This document shows positions 28,232-36,517 of a stretch of 64,000 nucleotides of DNA, one piece after another (position 1 is the stretch's first letter; each line of letters opens with the position of its first letter). The position numbers were made by a program, and so were the translations under genes. Source of the DNA: Rs1 sp038900335 (GTDB lineage Bacteria > Pseudomonadota > Gammaproteobacteria > Pseudomonadales > Balneatricaceae); contig JBBMRB010000003.1 in assembly GCA_038900335.1 (NCBI GenBank), forward strand, positions 266,643-330,642, read 5' to 3'. Under the pieces are notes generated by a model, which was not told where the DNA came from, made no database searches, and saw only the letters and a list, made by a program, of their open reading frames with translations.

Positions 28232-29230
28232 TTATTCAGCCAGTGCCTGCAGCTGTTGATACAACTCTTTATTAACAGCGCGTGGGCCGGTATCTGCACG
28301 CATTTTGTGTCGTCTTTGCCCCGGCAGTCGAATGCCCTCTATTGCCTCTAGCTTGGCAAACATTTTCTCAGCGTGTTCAGCCCAATTAGGACCGCCCATA
28401 ACTGCTGGGTCAATCGCTAAGATAAACTCACCACCTTGAGGTGGGCCGCCATCGCCGTTATCCCCTTCTCCCGCTTCAAAGCTAAAACCTTCACCGACCA
28501 TTGGCCCCGCCATTAACTCAACCATCATTGAGATAGCCGAACCTTTATGGCCACCAAATGGCAGTAATACACCTTTTAATATCTCTTTAGGATCAGTGGT
28601 TAACTCACCATTAGCGCCAAGGCCTGTACCCATAGGCACAGCGTGATCATCACGTGCAGCAATTTGCACCTCACCCATCGCCATCGCCGAGGTTGCCATA
28701 TCAAAAACTAAAGGGGTTTTATCTGGGCGCGGCCATGCAAAAGAGATCGGGTTAGTACCAAATAGCGCCTCACTACCACCAGCAGGTGCTACCATCGGCA
28801 TATAGGAGACACAGGCAAAACCTACCACACCACGCTCAGCAAGCGCTTCGGTTTCAGGCCACAATGCAGCAAAGTGATGAGAGTGCGTTAAACTCAGCGC
28901 TGCAATACCACAGGTTTTTGCCGATTGCGCTAGCATTTCAACACTGCGATTAATAGCCAGCGGCGCATGCCCATTTTGGCCATGACAACGCACAAGTGCC
29001 GGTGTTACCTGCTCAGGTTGCGGATCAGCTTGGCCATTGACTTTGCCACTTTTAAGAGTAGCGACGTAACCTGGGATACGAAACAAACCGTGAGATGCGC
29101 TGCCATCACGCTCGGCGCGTACCACAGTATCAGCGACTGCATCAGCGTTTTGCTGATTTGCGCCCGCCTTGGTTAAGCAATTAAAAGCGAGCTGATAAAT
29201 ATCTGCAAGTGACAGTGAAACACTACTCAT
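28232..29230 (-). CDS. Ldh2-family malate/lactate dehydrogenase or cyclic-imine reductase
   Basis: Read from the ATG at 29230, which has an AGGAAA site, the protein has 332 residues. An in-frame start 17 codons earlier lacks such support. Motifs typical of the Ldh_2 family include ERDGSASHGLFRIPGY, SHHFAALWPETE, LFGTNPISFAWP and GGHKGSAISMMVE. The family uses NAD(P)H to reduce 2-oxo acids or cyclic imines such as piperideine-2-carboxylate and ureidoglycolate. Which one applies here cannot be told. It is convergent with trpG, with only one base between the stops. Confidence 0.87.
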   Translation of the reverse strand: MSSVSLSLADIYQLAFNCLTKAGANQQNADAVADTVVRAERDGSASHGLFRIPGYVATLKSGKVNGQADPQPEQVTPALVRCHGQNGHAPLAINRSVEMLAQSAKTCGIAALSLTHSHHFAALWPETEALAERGVVGFACVSYMPMVAPAGGSEALFGTNPISFAWPRPDKTPLVFDMATSAMAMGEVQIAARDDHAVPMGTGLGANGELTTDPKEILKGVLLPFGGHKGSAISMMVELMAGPMVGEGFSFEAGEGDNGDGGPPQGGEFILAIDPAVMGGPNWAEHAEKMFAKLEAIEGIRLPGQRRHKMRADTGPRAVNKELYQQLQALAE

Positions 29231-29710
29231 AATTTTCCTTATCTTGCGGCCACTATTACTCACCTTGAAAAATATAAACAATTAAGTTTCAGAGTGTTAT
29301 ATAAAACAGCGCCTTATGTAATTGAATTAAAATAAACCGATAATTTCAAGCTTAACACTCAACAGTGTATTTGTTAAAACTAAAAAACATTATTTAATAT
29401 CATGGCGCTCACAGCTATAGCTACTAGTATTTATACCAAATAATTTGCTGAGCTAGCGCTATCAATGCCTGTGACACACTATAAAAGTAATATTAGCCAC
29501 ACTCATTACAGTACAAAAAAGTCACTTATTTGCGACACTTTTATCACTCATTATTTTAACAAGCTCAACTCGTCAATCGCTGCATTAACGTTTTAGTTAA
29601 CTAAGTACTATTATTAGTACTTTTTCGCTATCAGTTACACCATTAGCCCTTATTTGGTGCACGTTGTATGATAAAATTAGCAAATTATTAACATATTATT
29701 TGGTAAAGAC
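29231..29710. other. Divergent intergenic region before the RutR-like gene
   Basis: About 480 AT-rich bases lie between the Ldh2 gene and the TetR gene and must hold both promoters. I found no full RutR-type palindrome here. There is no clear small gene or repeat. Confidence 0.4.
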
Positions 29711-30346
29711 ATGGATCAAACAACGCGCGTTAAGCCCAAACGAGCTTCACGCAAATTGACTGAGCAAAAAATACTGCATAGCGCTGAGGATGTATTTGCT
29801 CAATTTGGCTTTCAAGGCGCTACAGTCAATACAATTGCCGAGAGAGCAGGCCTGACTAAACAGAATTTACTGTACTATTACCCTTCCAAAGAAGTGCTGT
29901 ACCAACGTGTCTTAGAAAATATTCTTGACCTTTGGCTGGATAAGATGAATTTGCTACTGCAGCAAGGTGATGGCCCTAAAGCGATGCTCAGTGGCTACAT
30001 TCGCAGTAAAATTGAGATTTCACAAACCCATCCTAATGGCTCTAAAGTGTTCGCCAATGAGTTGATTAATGGCGCACCCCATTTAAAAGATCATCTACAA
30101 CAATACTTATTACCAAAACTTGAAGATGATGTAGCGCTGATTCGCCAGTGGATAGGCGAGGGTAAAATGGATGATGTCGACCCTTATCATCTATTTTTTA
30201 TGATTTGGGCAAGTACGCAAACATATGCTGATTTCTCCTCGCAGATAGAACTTGCTCTAGGTAAACCAAAATTGCTCGATCAAGACTATGAAAACGCGAT
30301 TAACTTCTTAACTAACATGATACTTAAAGGCCTAGGGATTAAATAA
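29711..30346 (+). CDS. RutR-like TetR-family regulator (probable pyrimidine sensor)
   Basis: The 211-residue protein has a TetR helix-turn-helix (about residues 18-62, with VFAQFGFQGATVNTIAERAG and TKQNLLYYYPSKEVLY). Its C-terminal ligand domain resembles E. coli RutR as I recall that sequence. Shared stretches are NLLYYYPSKE, LYQRVLENILDLWL and, most tellingly, FMIWASTQTYADF in the pocket that holds uracil or thymine. RutR releases DNA on binding pyrimidines. Three matches to the known RutR operator lie in the window, two directly downstream before cofG. This makes it the likely regulator of F420 synthesis and pyrimidine breakdown here. Confidence 0.88.
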   Translation: MDQTTRVKPKRASRKLTEQKILHSAEDVFAQFGFQGATVNTIAERAGLTKQNLLYYYPSKEVLYQRVLENILDLWLDKMNLLLQQGDGPKAMLSGYIRSKIEISQTHPNGSKVFANELINGAPHLKDHLQQYLLPKLEDDVALIRQWIGEGKMDDVDPYHLFFMIWASTQTYADFSSQIELALGKPKLLDQDYENAINFLTNMILKGLGIK

Positions 30347-30544
30347 TTTAGCGCTGCTAAATACCTTCTCGCACAGCTGTGCCCTGCAAAAAATGAGAGC
30401 GTTGCAATAACGCTTTCAATCACTTTTTACTCTACTTGTTGATAGACAATATCACTAAAACAGAACATTTCCTTCTAAAAAAAACATCCTAAAACAATTC
30501 AAGATATTGATTTAAAACATATAAATATTTAATAAATTTTATTC

Positions 30545-30560
30545 TTGACCAATTGGTAAA
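30545..30560. promoter_or_regulatory. RutR-like operator 1 before cofG
   Basis: TTGACCAATTGGTAAA matches the published E. coli RutR consensus TTGACCANNTGGTCAA at 13 of 14 defined positions. Its first six bases also serve as a possible minus-35 box, with TAGTAT (30569-30574) as minus-10 at 18-bp spacing. Confidence 0.75.
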
Positions 30561-30577
30561 ATAATAGCTAGTATATA

Positions 30578-30593
30578 TTGACCAAACGGTAAA
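30578..30593. promoter_or_regulatory. RutR-like operator 2 before cofG
   Basis: TTGACCAAACGGTAAA matches the RutR consensus at 12 of 14 defined positions. It is centred 33 bp, about three helical turns, from operator 1. It would cover the predicted transcription start near 30581. Confidence 0.7.
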
Positions 30594-30657
30594 ACTTTTA
30601 TCTTGGTTTAGACGCGAGTTTTTTTCGTGTGTTTTTTGAACGATTGAGGGATGACAA

Positions 30658-31785
30658 ATGCTATCTAAAGCACAGGCATTAGCACTAGAAAACGTCAGCG
30701 GCAACGAGTTGGATCTACTTCGTTTACAAGCGAGCGCTGTACGTGAATTACACTGGGGCGATGTGGTGACTTATTCTAGAAAAGTATTTATCCCCCTCAC
30801 CAATATGTGCCGCGACACCTGCACATACTGTACCTTTGTTAAACACCCTGACTCCCCTCTCGCTAATATCATGACTCCCGATCAAGTGATGAAAATTGTT
30901 AAACAAGGCGAAGCAGCAGGTTGTAAAGAAGTGCTGTTCAGCTTAGGCGAGAAGCCTGAACGCAGATACCCGAAAGCCCAACAGATGTTAGCCGAGCTTG
31001 GCTATCATTCAATGACCGATTACTTGCACGATATTTGCCAAAAAGTATTAGATGAAAGCAATATGTTGCCCCATGTTAATGCAGGCACCATGAGCCTTGA
31101 AGAAATTCGTAAACTTAAGCCTGTCAGTGCCAGCATGGGCATGATGCTTGAAACTGTCTCTAAACGCTTGCTAATGAAAGGCAATGTACATTACGCCTGC
31201 CCAGATAAAGTACCTTTACAACGCCTGCGTACCCTAGAGCGCGCGGGGCAATTAGATGTACCTTTCACTACCGGCATTTTGATAGGCATTGGTGAAAACT
31301 GGCAAGAGCGAGTTGAAAGCCTTATCGCCATCAACGAAATACATCAACAATACGGCCATATCCAAGAAGTGATTGTGCAAAATTTTTGCGCAAAACCAGA
31401 TACTGGCATGGCAAATGCACCTGAACCTGAATTCGAAGACATGTTACGCACGCTCGCTGTTGCAAGGCTGATACTAGATCCATCAATCAGTTTGCAAGCA
31501 CCACCAAATTTACAGTCGCGTTACAGTGCGTATTTAAATTCTGGGATTAATGACTGGGGCGGTATTTCACCTTTAACACTTGATCACATTAACCCTGAGC
31601 GTATATGGCCACAAATTTCAGAGCTAGCAGCTGCCAGCGCTGAAAACAATTATCGCCTGCAAGAGCGATTAACGGTGTACCCATCGTACCAGAATTTACC
31701 TGATCGCTATTTAGATGATGTGATTGCGCCACGTGTCGATCAAATGGCCAGAGCAGATGGCCTAGCAGCGGTGCAGTTTGTTTAA
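30658..31785 (+). CDS. cofG: FO synthase subunit 1 (F420 biosynthesis radical SAM enzyme)
   Basis: The 375-residue protein is a radical SAM enzyme with the cluster cysteines C51, C55 and C58 in MCRDTCTYC. CofG-type features follow (TFVKHPDSPLANIMTPDQV; VLFSLGEKPERRYP; VQNFCAKPDTGM). CofG works with CofH to join tyrosine to 5-amino-6-ribitylaminouracil and form FO, the deazaflavin core of F420. Bacteria often fuse both halves as FbiC. Here they are separate, as in archaea and cyanobacteria. GAGGGAT lies before the ATG. It is the first gene of the F420 run and follows two RutR-like operators. Confidence 0.95.
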   Translation: MLSKAQALALENVSGNELDLLRLQASAVRELHWGDVVTYSRKVFIPLTNMCRDTCTYCTFVKHPDSPLANIMTPDQVMKIVKQGEAAGCKEVLFSLGEKPERRYPKAQQMLAELGYHSMTDYLHDICQKVLDESNMLPHVNAGTMSLEEIRKLKPVSASMGMMLETVSKRLLMKGNVHYACPDKVPLQRLRTLERAGQLDVPFTTGILIGIGENWQERVESLIAINEIHQQYGHIQEVIVQNFCAKPDTGMANAPEPEFEDMLRTLAVARLILDPSISLQAPPNLQSRYSAYLNSGINDWGGISPLTLDHINPERIWPQISELAAASAENNYRLQERLTVYPSYQNLPDRYLDDVIAPRVDQMARADGLAAVQFV

Positions 31786-31914
31786 AAGAGTTTTTAAAAA
31801 CAGTAAATTTAGCCGCCAATAATGAATACGAATACAACCAATACATAGCCAAACGATATAACTCAGCCAACAATAAAATTATAACATGCGCGATATAATA
31901 AGAGGAAAGCCACA

Positions 31915-33132
31915 GTGAATATTGAACACATCAACAGCCAGCAAAGTACTGATAGCATTCACTGGGACAACATCACCGCGCAAACAGCTGACATATTACG
32001 TAATGCTCTTGGCGGTACTGAAGTTAGTGAAGCACAAGGTGAACACTTATTTAAATGCAGCGGCGCGGATGTCGACGCTATTGCCCAATGTGCTGATATT
32101 TTACGCCAGCGCGCGGTCGGCGATGACGCCAGCTTTGTCATTACTCGCAACATCAATTTTACCAATATTTGCTACATGGGCTGTAAGTTCTGCGGTTTTG
32201 CGCAGGGTAAAAATTCGAAAACAGCTGAGTTTTTAAGTATGTCTGAAATCGCTATGCGCGCACAACAAGCATGGGATAGAGGCGCAACAGAAGTATGTAT
32301 TCAAGGTGGCTTACACCCTGATCTTGAACCGGATCATTATCGTAAAATATTATTGGCGATAAAATCACAAATACCACAAATGCATATCCACGCTTTTTCA
32401 CCGTTTGAAATTTGGTACGGTGCCCAAAGAAGCAATATGTCTTACAGTGATTTCATTGCCGATTTAATGGCTTGTGGCCTAGGTTCAATGCCTGGCACTG
32501 CTGCAGAGATTCTCGATGTTGAAATCCGCCAGCAATTAACTCGCGACAAACTAACCACCGCTCAATGGGTTGAGATCATTAGTGCTGCTCACAAACTGGG
32601 GCTGCCAACTACATCAACTATTATGTACGGCCACATTGATGAGCCGCGCCACTGGGCTGCGCATATCGCGCTATTAAGACAAATGCAAAAAGAGCACGGT
32701 GGTTTTACTGAATTTGTACCACTCGGTTTTGTTCATTACGAATCACCACTGTATACCGATAGAGCAAAGCTAAAATTGGATGTAAGGCCTGGCCCTACTG
32801 AACGTGAAAACGTGTTAATGCATGCGGTATCGCGCATTATGCTCAATGGCTGGATAGATAACATCCAGGCATCTTGGGTCAAGCTAGGCCCTGATTATGC
32901 GAGCCAGATGCTCAGATCAGGTGCCAATGACTTAGGTGGCACACTGATGGATGAAAGTATTACCCGATCAGCGGGCGGCACCCACGGTGAAGAGATATCA
33001 CCAGAGCAAATGCAGCAAATGATTCGCAATGCTGGGTTAACTCCTTATCGTCGCGGTACGCTCTATCAGCAGTTAGAAACATTCCCAGCACATCACAACT
33101 TAATAGCCAGTTGTAGAGGAGCCGTGGCATGA
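31915..33132 (+). CDS. cofH: FO synthase subunit 2 (F420 biosynthesis radical SAM enzyme)
   Basis: The 405-residue protein has the radical SAM motif at C86, C90 and C93 (NICYMGCKFC), followed by GFAQGKNSKTAEFLS. CofH-type stretches are EVCIQGGLHPDLE, HAFSPFEIWYG, SMPGTAAEILDVEIR and GANDLGGTLMDESI. It carries out the tyrosine-dependent half of FO formation. The start is a GTG with AGAGGAAAG upstream. A 129-bp spacer separates it from cofG. Its stop overlaps the cofD start by 4 bp. Confidence 0.95.
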   Translation: MNIEHINSQQSTDSIHWDNITAQTADILRNALGGTEVSEAQGEHLFKCSGADVDAIAQCADILRQRAVGDDASFVITRNINFTNICYMGCKFCGFAQGKNSKTAEFLSMSEIAMRAQQAWDRGATEVCIQGGLHPDLEPDHYRKILLAIKSQIPQMHIHAFSPFEIWYGAQRSNMSYSDFIADLMACGLGSMPGTAAEILDVEIRQQLTRDKLTTAQWVEIISAAHKLGLPTTSTIMYGHIDEPRHWAAHIALLRQMQKEHGGFTEFVPLGFVHYESPLYTDRAKLKLDVRPGPTERENVLMHAVSRIMLNGWIDNIQASWVKLGPDYASQMLRSGANDLGGTLMDESITRSAGGTHGEEISPEQMQQMIRNAGLTPYRRGTLYQQLETFPAHHNLIASCRGAVA

Positions 33133-34109
33133 GCCTAAACGCACCTAATATCCTACTGCTAGCAGGTGGTGTTGGCGGTGCTAAAATGGCTGAAGGTCTA
33201 CTGCACTCTAGCGTCTCTAAGCAATTTAGTATTTTAGGCAATATAGCAGATGATCAAGAGATACACGGCTTATGGGTATCACCAGATATCGACACACTGA
33301 CCTATACCCTGACAGACCGTATCGATCGCGAAAAAGGCTGGGGCTTAAAAAATGAGAGCAACCGCACCTTAGACGCACTTAATGAGCTGGGCGCCGATAC
33401 TTGGATGTACCTAGGCGATCAAGATTTCGCCACTCATATTTACCGTACCGAACAACGCAAAAAAGGTATTCGCCCAAGTGTTATTGCCCAACACATTGCC
33501 AAGCAATTAGGCTTAGATACCCCGCTATTATTACCAACTGATGACATCGTACAAACCAGGCTCAACACCGATTTAGGCTGGTTAGATTTTCAAAGCTATT
33601 TTGTACGCTACCAATGCCAACCCAATATTAGCGAAATTATCTTTGCTGGCGCTGAACAAGCAAAGGCGACACCTGAAGCGCTAGCGGCCATTGCCAGAGC
33701 TGACCTTATTATCTTCGCACCGAGCAACCCGATTGTCAGTATCGGTGCGATATTAGCAGTGCCTGCCATTAAAGAAGCCGTTGCCAACAGCAGTGCTTAC
33801 AAAATGGCAGTATCGCCATTAATTGCAGGCAAAACGGTGAAGGGCCCAGCCGATAAAATGCTGCAGGCTATGAACATAGAATGTAATGCACTCGGTGTTG
33901 CCAAACAATACCAAGGTTTGATCGATGAAATAGTAATTGATCAGCTAGATACCCACTTAAGCGCTCAAATTAGTGATTTAGGCATGCAGGTTAGCAGCTG
34001 TCAAACACTGATGAAGGAGCGCCAACATAAAGTCGCTCTCGCTGAATTTATGGTCGATCGCTATCAACTCTCACAGCAAGCGCTAACGCAAGAGGTGAGC
34101 CATGGATAA
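33129..34109 (+). CDS. cofD: 2-phospho-L-lactate transferase family enzyme of F420 synthesis
   Basis: The 326-residue protein shows CofD signatures: LLAGGVGGAKMAEGL near the start, NIADDQEIHGLWVSPDIDTLTYTL (in two pieces), GWGLKNES, LGDQDFATHIYRT and FAPSNPIVSIGAIL. CofD transfers a phospholactyl, phosphoenolpyruvyl or phosphoglyceryl group from a GDP-activated donor to FO. Which acid is used cannot be read from the sequence. It overlaps cofH by 4 bp and cofC by 8 bp, so the central F420 genes are tightly coupled. Confidence 0.95.
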   Translation: MSLNAPNILLLAGGVGGAKMAEGLLHSSVSKQFSILGNIADDQEIHGLWVSPDIDTLTYTLTDRIDREKGWGLKNESNRTLDALNELGADTWMYLGDQDFATHIYRTEQRKKGIRPSVIAQHIAKQLGLDTPLLLPTDDIVQTRLNTDLGWLDFQSYFVRYQCQPNISEIIFAGAEQAKATPEALAAIARADLIIFAPSNPIVSIGAILAVPAIKEAVANSSAYKMAVSPLIAGKTVKGPADKMLQAMNIECNALGVAKQYQGLIDEIVIDQLDTHLSAQISDLGMQVSSCQTLMKERQHKVALAEFMVDRYQLSQQALTQEVSHG

Positions 34110-34797
34110 CAGAGCACTGTGTATTGTCATCCCGATGAAAGACCCTACACAATCTAAACAGCGTTTACTTAGTGTACTAAAACATAGCGAGCGCCAATCA
34201 CTGGCGATGATGTTATTTGAGCGCACCTTAGCTTTTTTACAACAACACTTTGCCAACATCGATGTACTCGTTGTTACACCCTCAGCAAACATTGCCACAC
34301 TCAGTCATAGCTATGCAGCTAACAGCTTAATTGAAACCACCAACCAAGGCCTAAACCACGCGTTAGAACAAGCCGCGCAATGGTGTATTGCGCAGCGTTA
34401 TCGCAGCCAACTCATTTTACCTGCCGATATCGTTAACCTCGATTTTCAAGAACTGAACCAACTGATCAATAGCCCCAAGCAACAGCCTAGCGTCACTATT
34501 TGCCCCGCTAGCGATGAGGGCACCAATGCCCTACTGACATCACCACCGAATATTATTCCCTTTTGTTACGGCCAGCGCTCCAGCAAAAAACACCAACAAG
34601 CAGCAGCAGCTAAAGGCATTAGAGCAACGATTATAGAGCTTCAACAATTAGCCTTTGATTTAGATACCCCAAGTGATTACCAACGCGCCTGCCAACACAG
34701 TGATTTAGCGAGCCAGCTAATGCAAAACGCGCATTTAGCAAAAGTAGAACATGTAAAAGCTGCCAATAGCGATAACAAATTACAGAGAGCTTTTTAA
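34102..34797 (+). CDS. cofC: Phospholactate/phosphoenolpyruvate guanylyltransferase
   Basis: The 231-residue protein belongs to the CofC/FbiD family, with the nucleotide-binding start CIVIPMKDPTQSKQRL and LILPADIVNLD in the middle. CofC activates 2-phospholactate, phosphoenolpyruvate or 3-phosphoglycerate with GTP for use by CofD. The last 30 residues or so are poorly conserved in appearance and Ala/Gln-rich. It overlaps cofD by 8 bp and shares its last base with the start of cofE (TAATG). GAGGTGAG precedes the ATG. Confidence 0.9.
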   Translation: MDNRALCIVIPMKDPTQSKQRLLSVLKHSERQSLAMMLFERTLAFLQQHFANIDVLVVTPSANIATLSHSYAANSLIETTNQGLNHALEQAAQWCIAQRYRSQLILPADIVNLDFQELNQLINSPKQQPSVTICPASDEGTNALLTSPPNIIPFCYGQRSSKKHQQAAAAKGIRATIIELQQLAFDLDTPSDYQRACQHSDLASQLMQNAHLAKVEHVKAANSDNKLQRAF

Positions 34798-35600
34798 TGA
34801 ATAACAGCACTACAGCGCCAGTTATCGAACAAATGCAAATGATTGCCGTCACTGGCATCCCTGATATTGCCCCAGGCGATGATGTCGCCGCTGAAATAAA
34901 CAAGGCTCTGGCCAAATTATCACTGACCTTTGAAGATGGTGATATTTTAGTGATAGCCCATAAAATCGTCTCAAAAGCCGAAGGGCGTATTGTTAAGCTC
35001 AGTGATGTAAAGCCAAGCGAGCAGGCCTTTGAGCTAGCTGAGCAACTTAATAAAGACCCGGCTAAGGTACAGTGCGTATTGGATGAATCAAAACGTATTG
35101 TGCGCACCAATAAACATCCGCACCAAGAAGAAGGCTTAATTATAGCTGAGCACAAGCTAGGCTTTATCTGCGCTAATGCTGCGGTTGATGAGTCCAACGT
35201 TGATCAACCAGGGCACGTCATTTTATTGCCAAAAGACCCTGATGACAGCGCGCGAAAAATTTGTGCACAACTAGAGCAATCAAATAACTGTGAGCTAGGC
35301 GTGGTTATCTCAGACACCTTTGGTAGACCTTGGCGCACAGGCTTAGTCAACGTAGCGATTGGTATCGCTAACGTGCCGAGCAAAATAGATTTAGCAGGTG
35401 AGCTAGACGCTTATGGTCGAGAGCTGCGCGTAACCGTGCCCGCGCTCGCCGATGAGCTAGCCGCTGCCTCTGGCCTACTGATGAGTAAAGAAGGTAAAAA
35501 ACCGGTCATGCTGTTTCGCGGACTCAAGTGGGATCGCTGCAAAGACAGTAGCGCCCGTGATTTAGTACGCCCGGCAACTGAAGATTTATTTAGAAAATAA
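34797..35600 (+). CDS. cofE: F420-0:gamma-glutamyl ligase
   Basis: The 267-residue protein matches CofE in length (about 250 residues). It lacks the extra C-terminal nitroreductase-like half found in actinobacterial FbiB. Typical motifs are GDILVIAHKIVSKAEGR, DESKRIVRTN, GFICANAAVDESNV and ISDTFGRPWRTGLVNVAIG. It adds glutamates to F420-0 with GTP. It starts in the last base of cofC, and a 38-bp gap leads to npdG. The absent FbiB domain matters for which F420 variant is made. Confidence 0.95.
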   Translation: MNNSTTAPVIEQMQMIAVTGIPDIAPGDDVAAEINKALAKLSLTFEDGDILVIAHKIVSKAEGRIVKLSDVKPSEQAFELAEQLNKDPAKVQCVLDESKRIVRTNKHPHQEEGLIIAEHKLGFICANAAVDESNVDQPGHVILLPKDPDDSARKICAQLEQSNNCELGVVISDTFGRPWRTGLVNVAIGIANVPSKIDLAGELDAYGRELRVTVPALADELAAASGLLMSKEGKKPVMLFRGLKWDRCKDSSARDLVRPATEDLFRK

Positions 35601-35638
35601 CAATTATTTACAGCGAGTAAACAAAGGGGATAAGAACA

Positions 35639-36310
35639 ATGACAATAGCTATTTTAGGTGGAACAGGCCCGCAAGGCAAAGGGCTCGCATTACGCTTTGC
35701 CAGAGCAGGTGTCGATGTCATCATCGGCTCAAGAGATGCAGCAAGAGCCGCTGAAATTGCAGCACAGCTGGCAGCGGTTGTTCCTGATGCCACAGGTAAA
35801 ATCAGCGGTAGTGACAACATTGACGCGGTCAATACTGCGCCTGAATTTGTCATACTCGCCGTACCTTACAGTGCCCACAATGCCACGCTTAACGATATTA
35901 AAGATGCACTCAATGGCAAAATTTTAATCGATATTGTAGTGCCGTTAAAAGCAGGTGACCCCAAGGCGGTTGATATGCCTAAAGAGGGTTCAGCTACTGA
36001 AGCAGCACAGGCATTACTAGGTGATGATATCCATGTTGTCGGAGCGTTACACAACGTATCAGCCACCAGCTTAAACAGCTTAGACACCGCAATTAACTGC
36101 GACATCTTAGTATGTGGTAACAACTTAGCGGCGAAAGAGAAAGTGATGGAGCTTATCCAGAAATTGGATGTCCTCGCGTACAACGTAGGCCCCGCTGTTA
36201 ATGCACGCTGCGTAGAGGCGATCACACCGATGCTTATCCGCTTAAATATTTCCAAAAAAGTGCCATTCACTCATGCTGGCATAAAAATCTGCGCACCTAG
36301 TGATCACTAA
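35639..36310 (+). CDS. npdG: F420H2:NADP+ oxidoreductase (NADPH-dependent F420 reductase)
   Basis: The 223-residue Rossmann protein begins TIAILGGTGPQGKGLALRFA and continues with IIGSRDAARA, the NADP-binding pattern of the Fno/NpdG family. The VPLKAGDP and AVNARCVEAITPMLI stretches also fit. It moves hydride between NADPH and F420, here most likely making F420H2 for a reductase. AAAGGGG lies before the ATG. It closes the F420 run and stands 207 bp before the LLM oxidoreductase that would use the product. Confidence 0.92.
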   Translation: MTIAILGGTGPQGKGLALRFARAGVDVIIGSRDAARAAEIAAQLAAVVPDATGKISGSDNIDAVNTAPEFVILAVPYSAHNATLNDIKDALNGKILIDIVVPLKAGDPKAVDMPKEGSATEAAQALLGDDIHVVGALHNVSATSLNSLDTAINCDILVCGNNLAAKEKVMELIQKLDVLAYNVGPAVNARCVEAITPMLIRLNISKKVPFTHAGIKICAPSDH

Positions 36311-36399
36311 TTACTGACACTAGCTAGCACAATCATGAGTACTTACATAAGCGCTGACATAAGTGCTTAGTAGCAAAATAATAACACGAATTAGAGGGC

Positions 36400-36466
36400 C
36401 TTGGTGCATACCAAGCCTTCATTGATCCAGCGTCATAACCGGCTTTAAAAAGCTAAAAATGACGCT
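36400..36466 (+). promoter_or_regulatory. Two inverted repeats in the leader of the LLM oxidoreductase gene
   Basis: CTTGGT/ACCAAG with a GCAT loop (36400-36415) is followed by a larger nested structure. Outer arms AGCGTCAT and ATGACGCT (36429-36436, 36459-36466) enclose an inner GCTTT/AAAGC hairpin. No T-run follows, so these look more like operator or mRNA-leader elements than a plain terminator. Confidence 0.5.
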
Positions 36467-36517
36467 TAACTGTTGATAAAAGAATCATCTAAAAGAGAAT
36501 CTTCTCAGGAGCTTAAC

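Noticed and set aside
34631..35197. 188-codon frame opposite cofC and cofE
   Set aside because: It is antisense to well-supported F420 genes and has low-complexity Ser/Ala character; a shadow frame.
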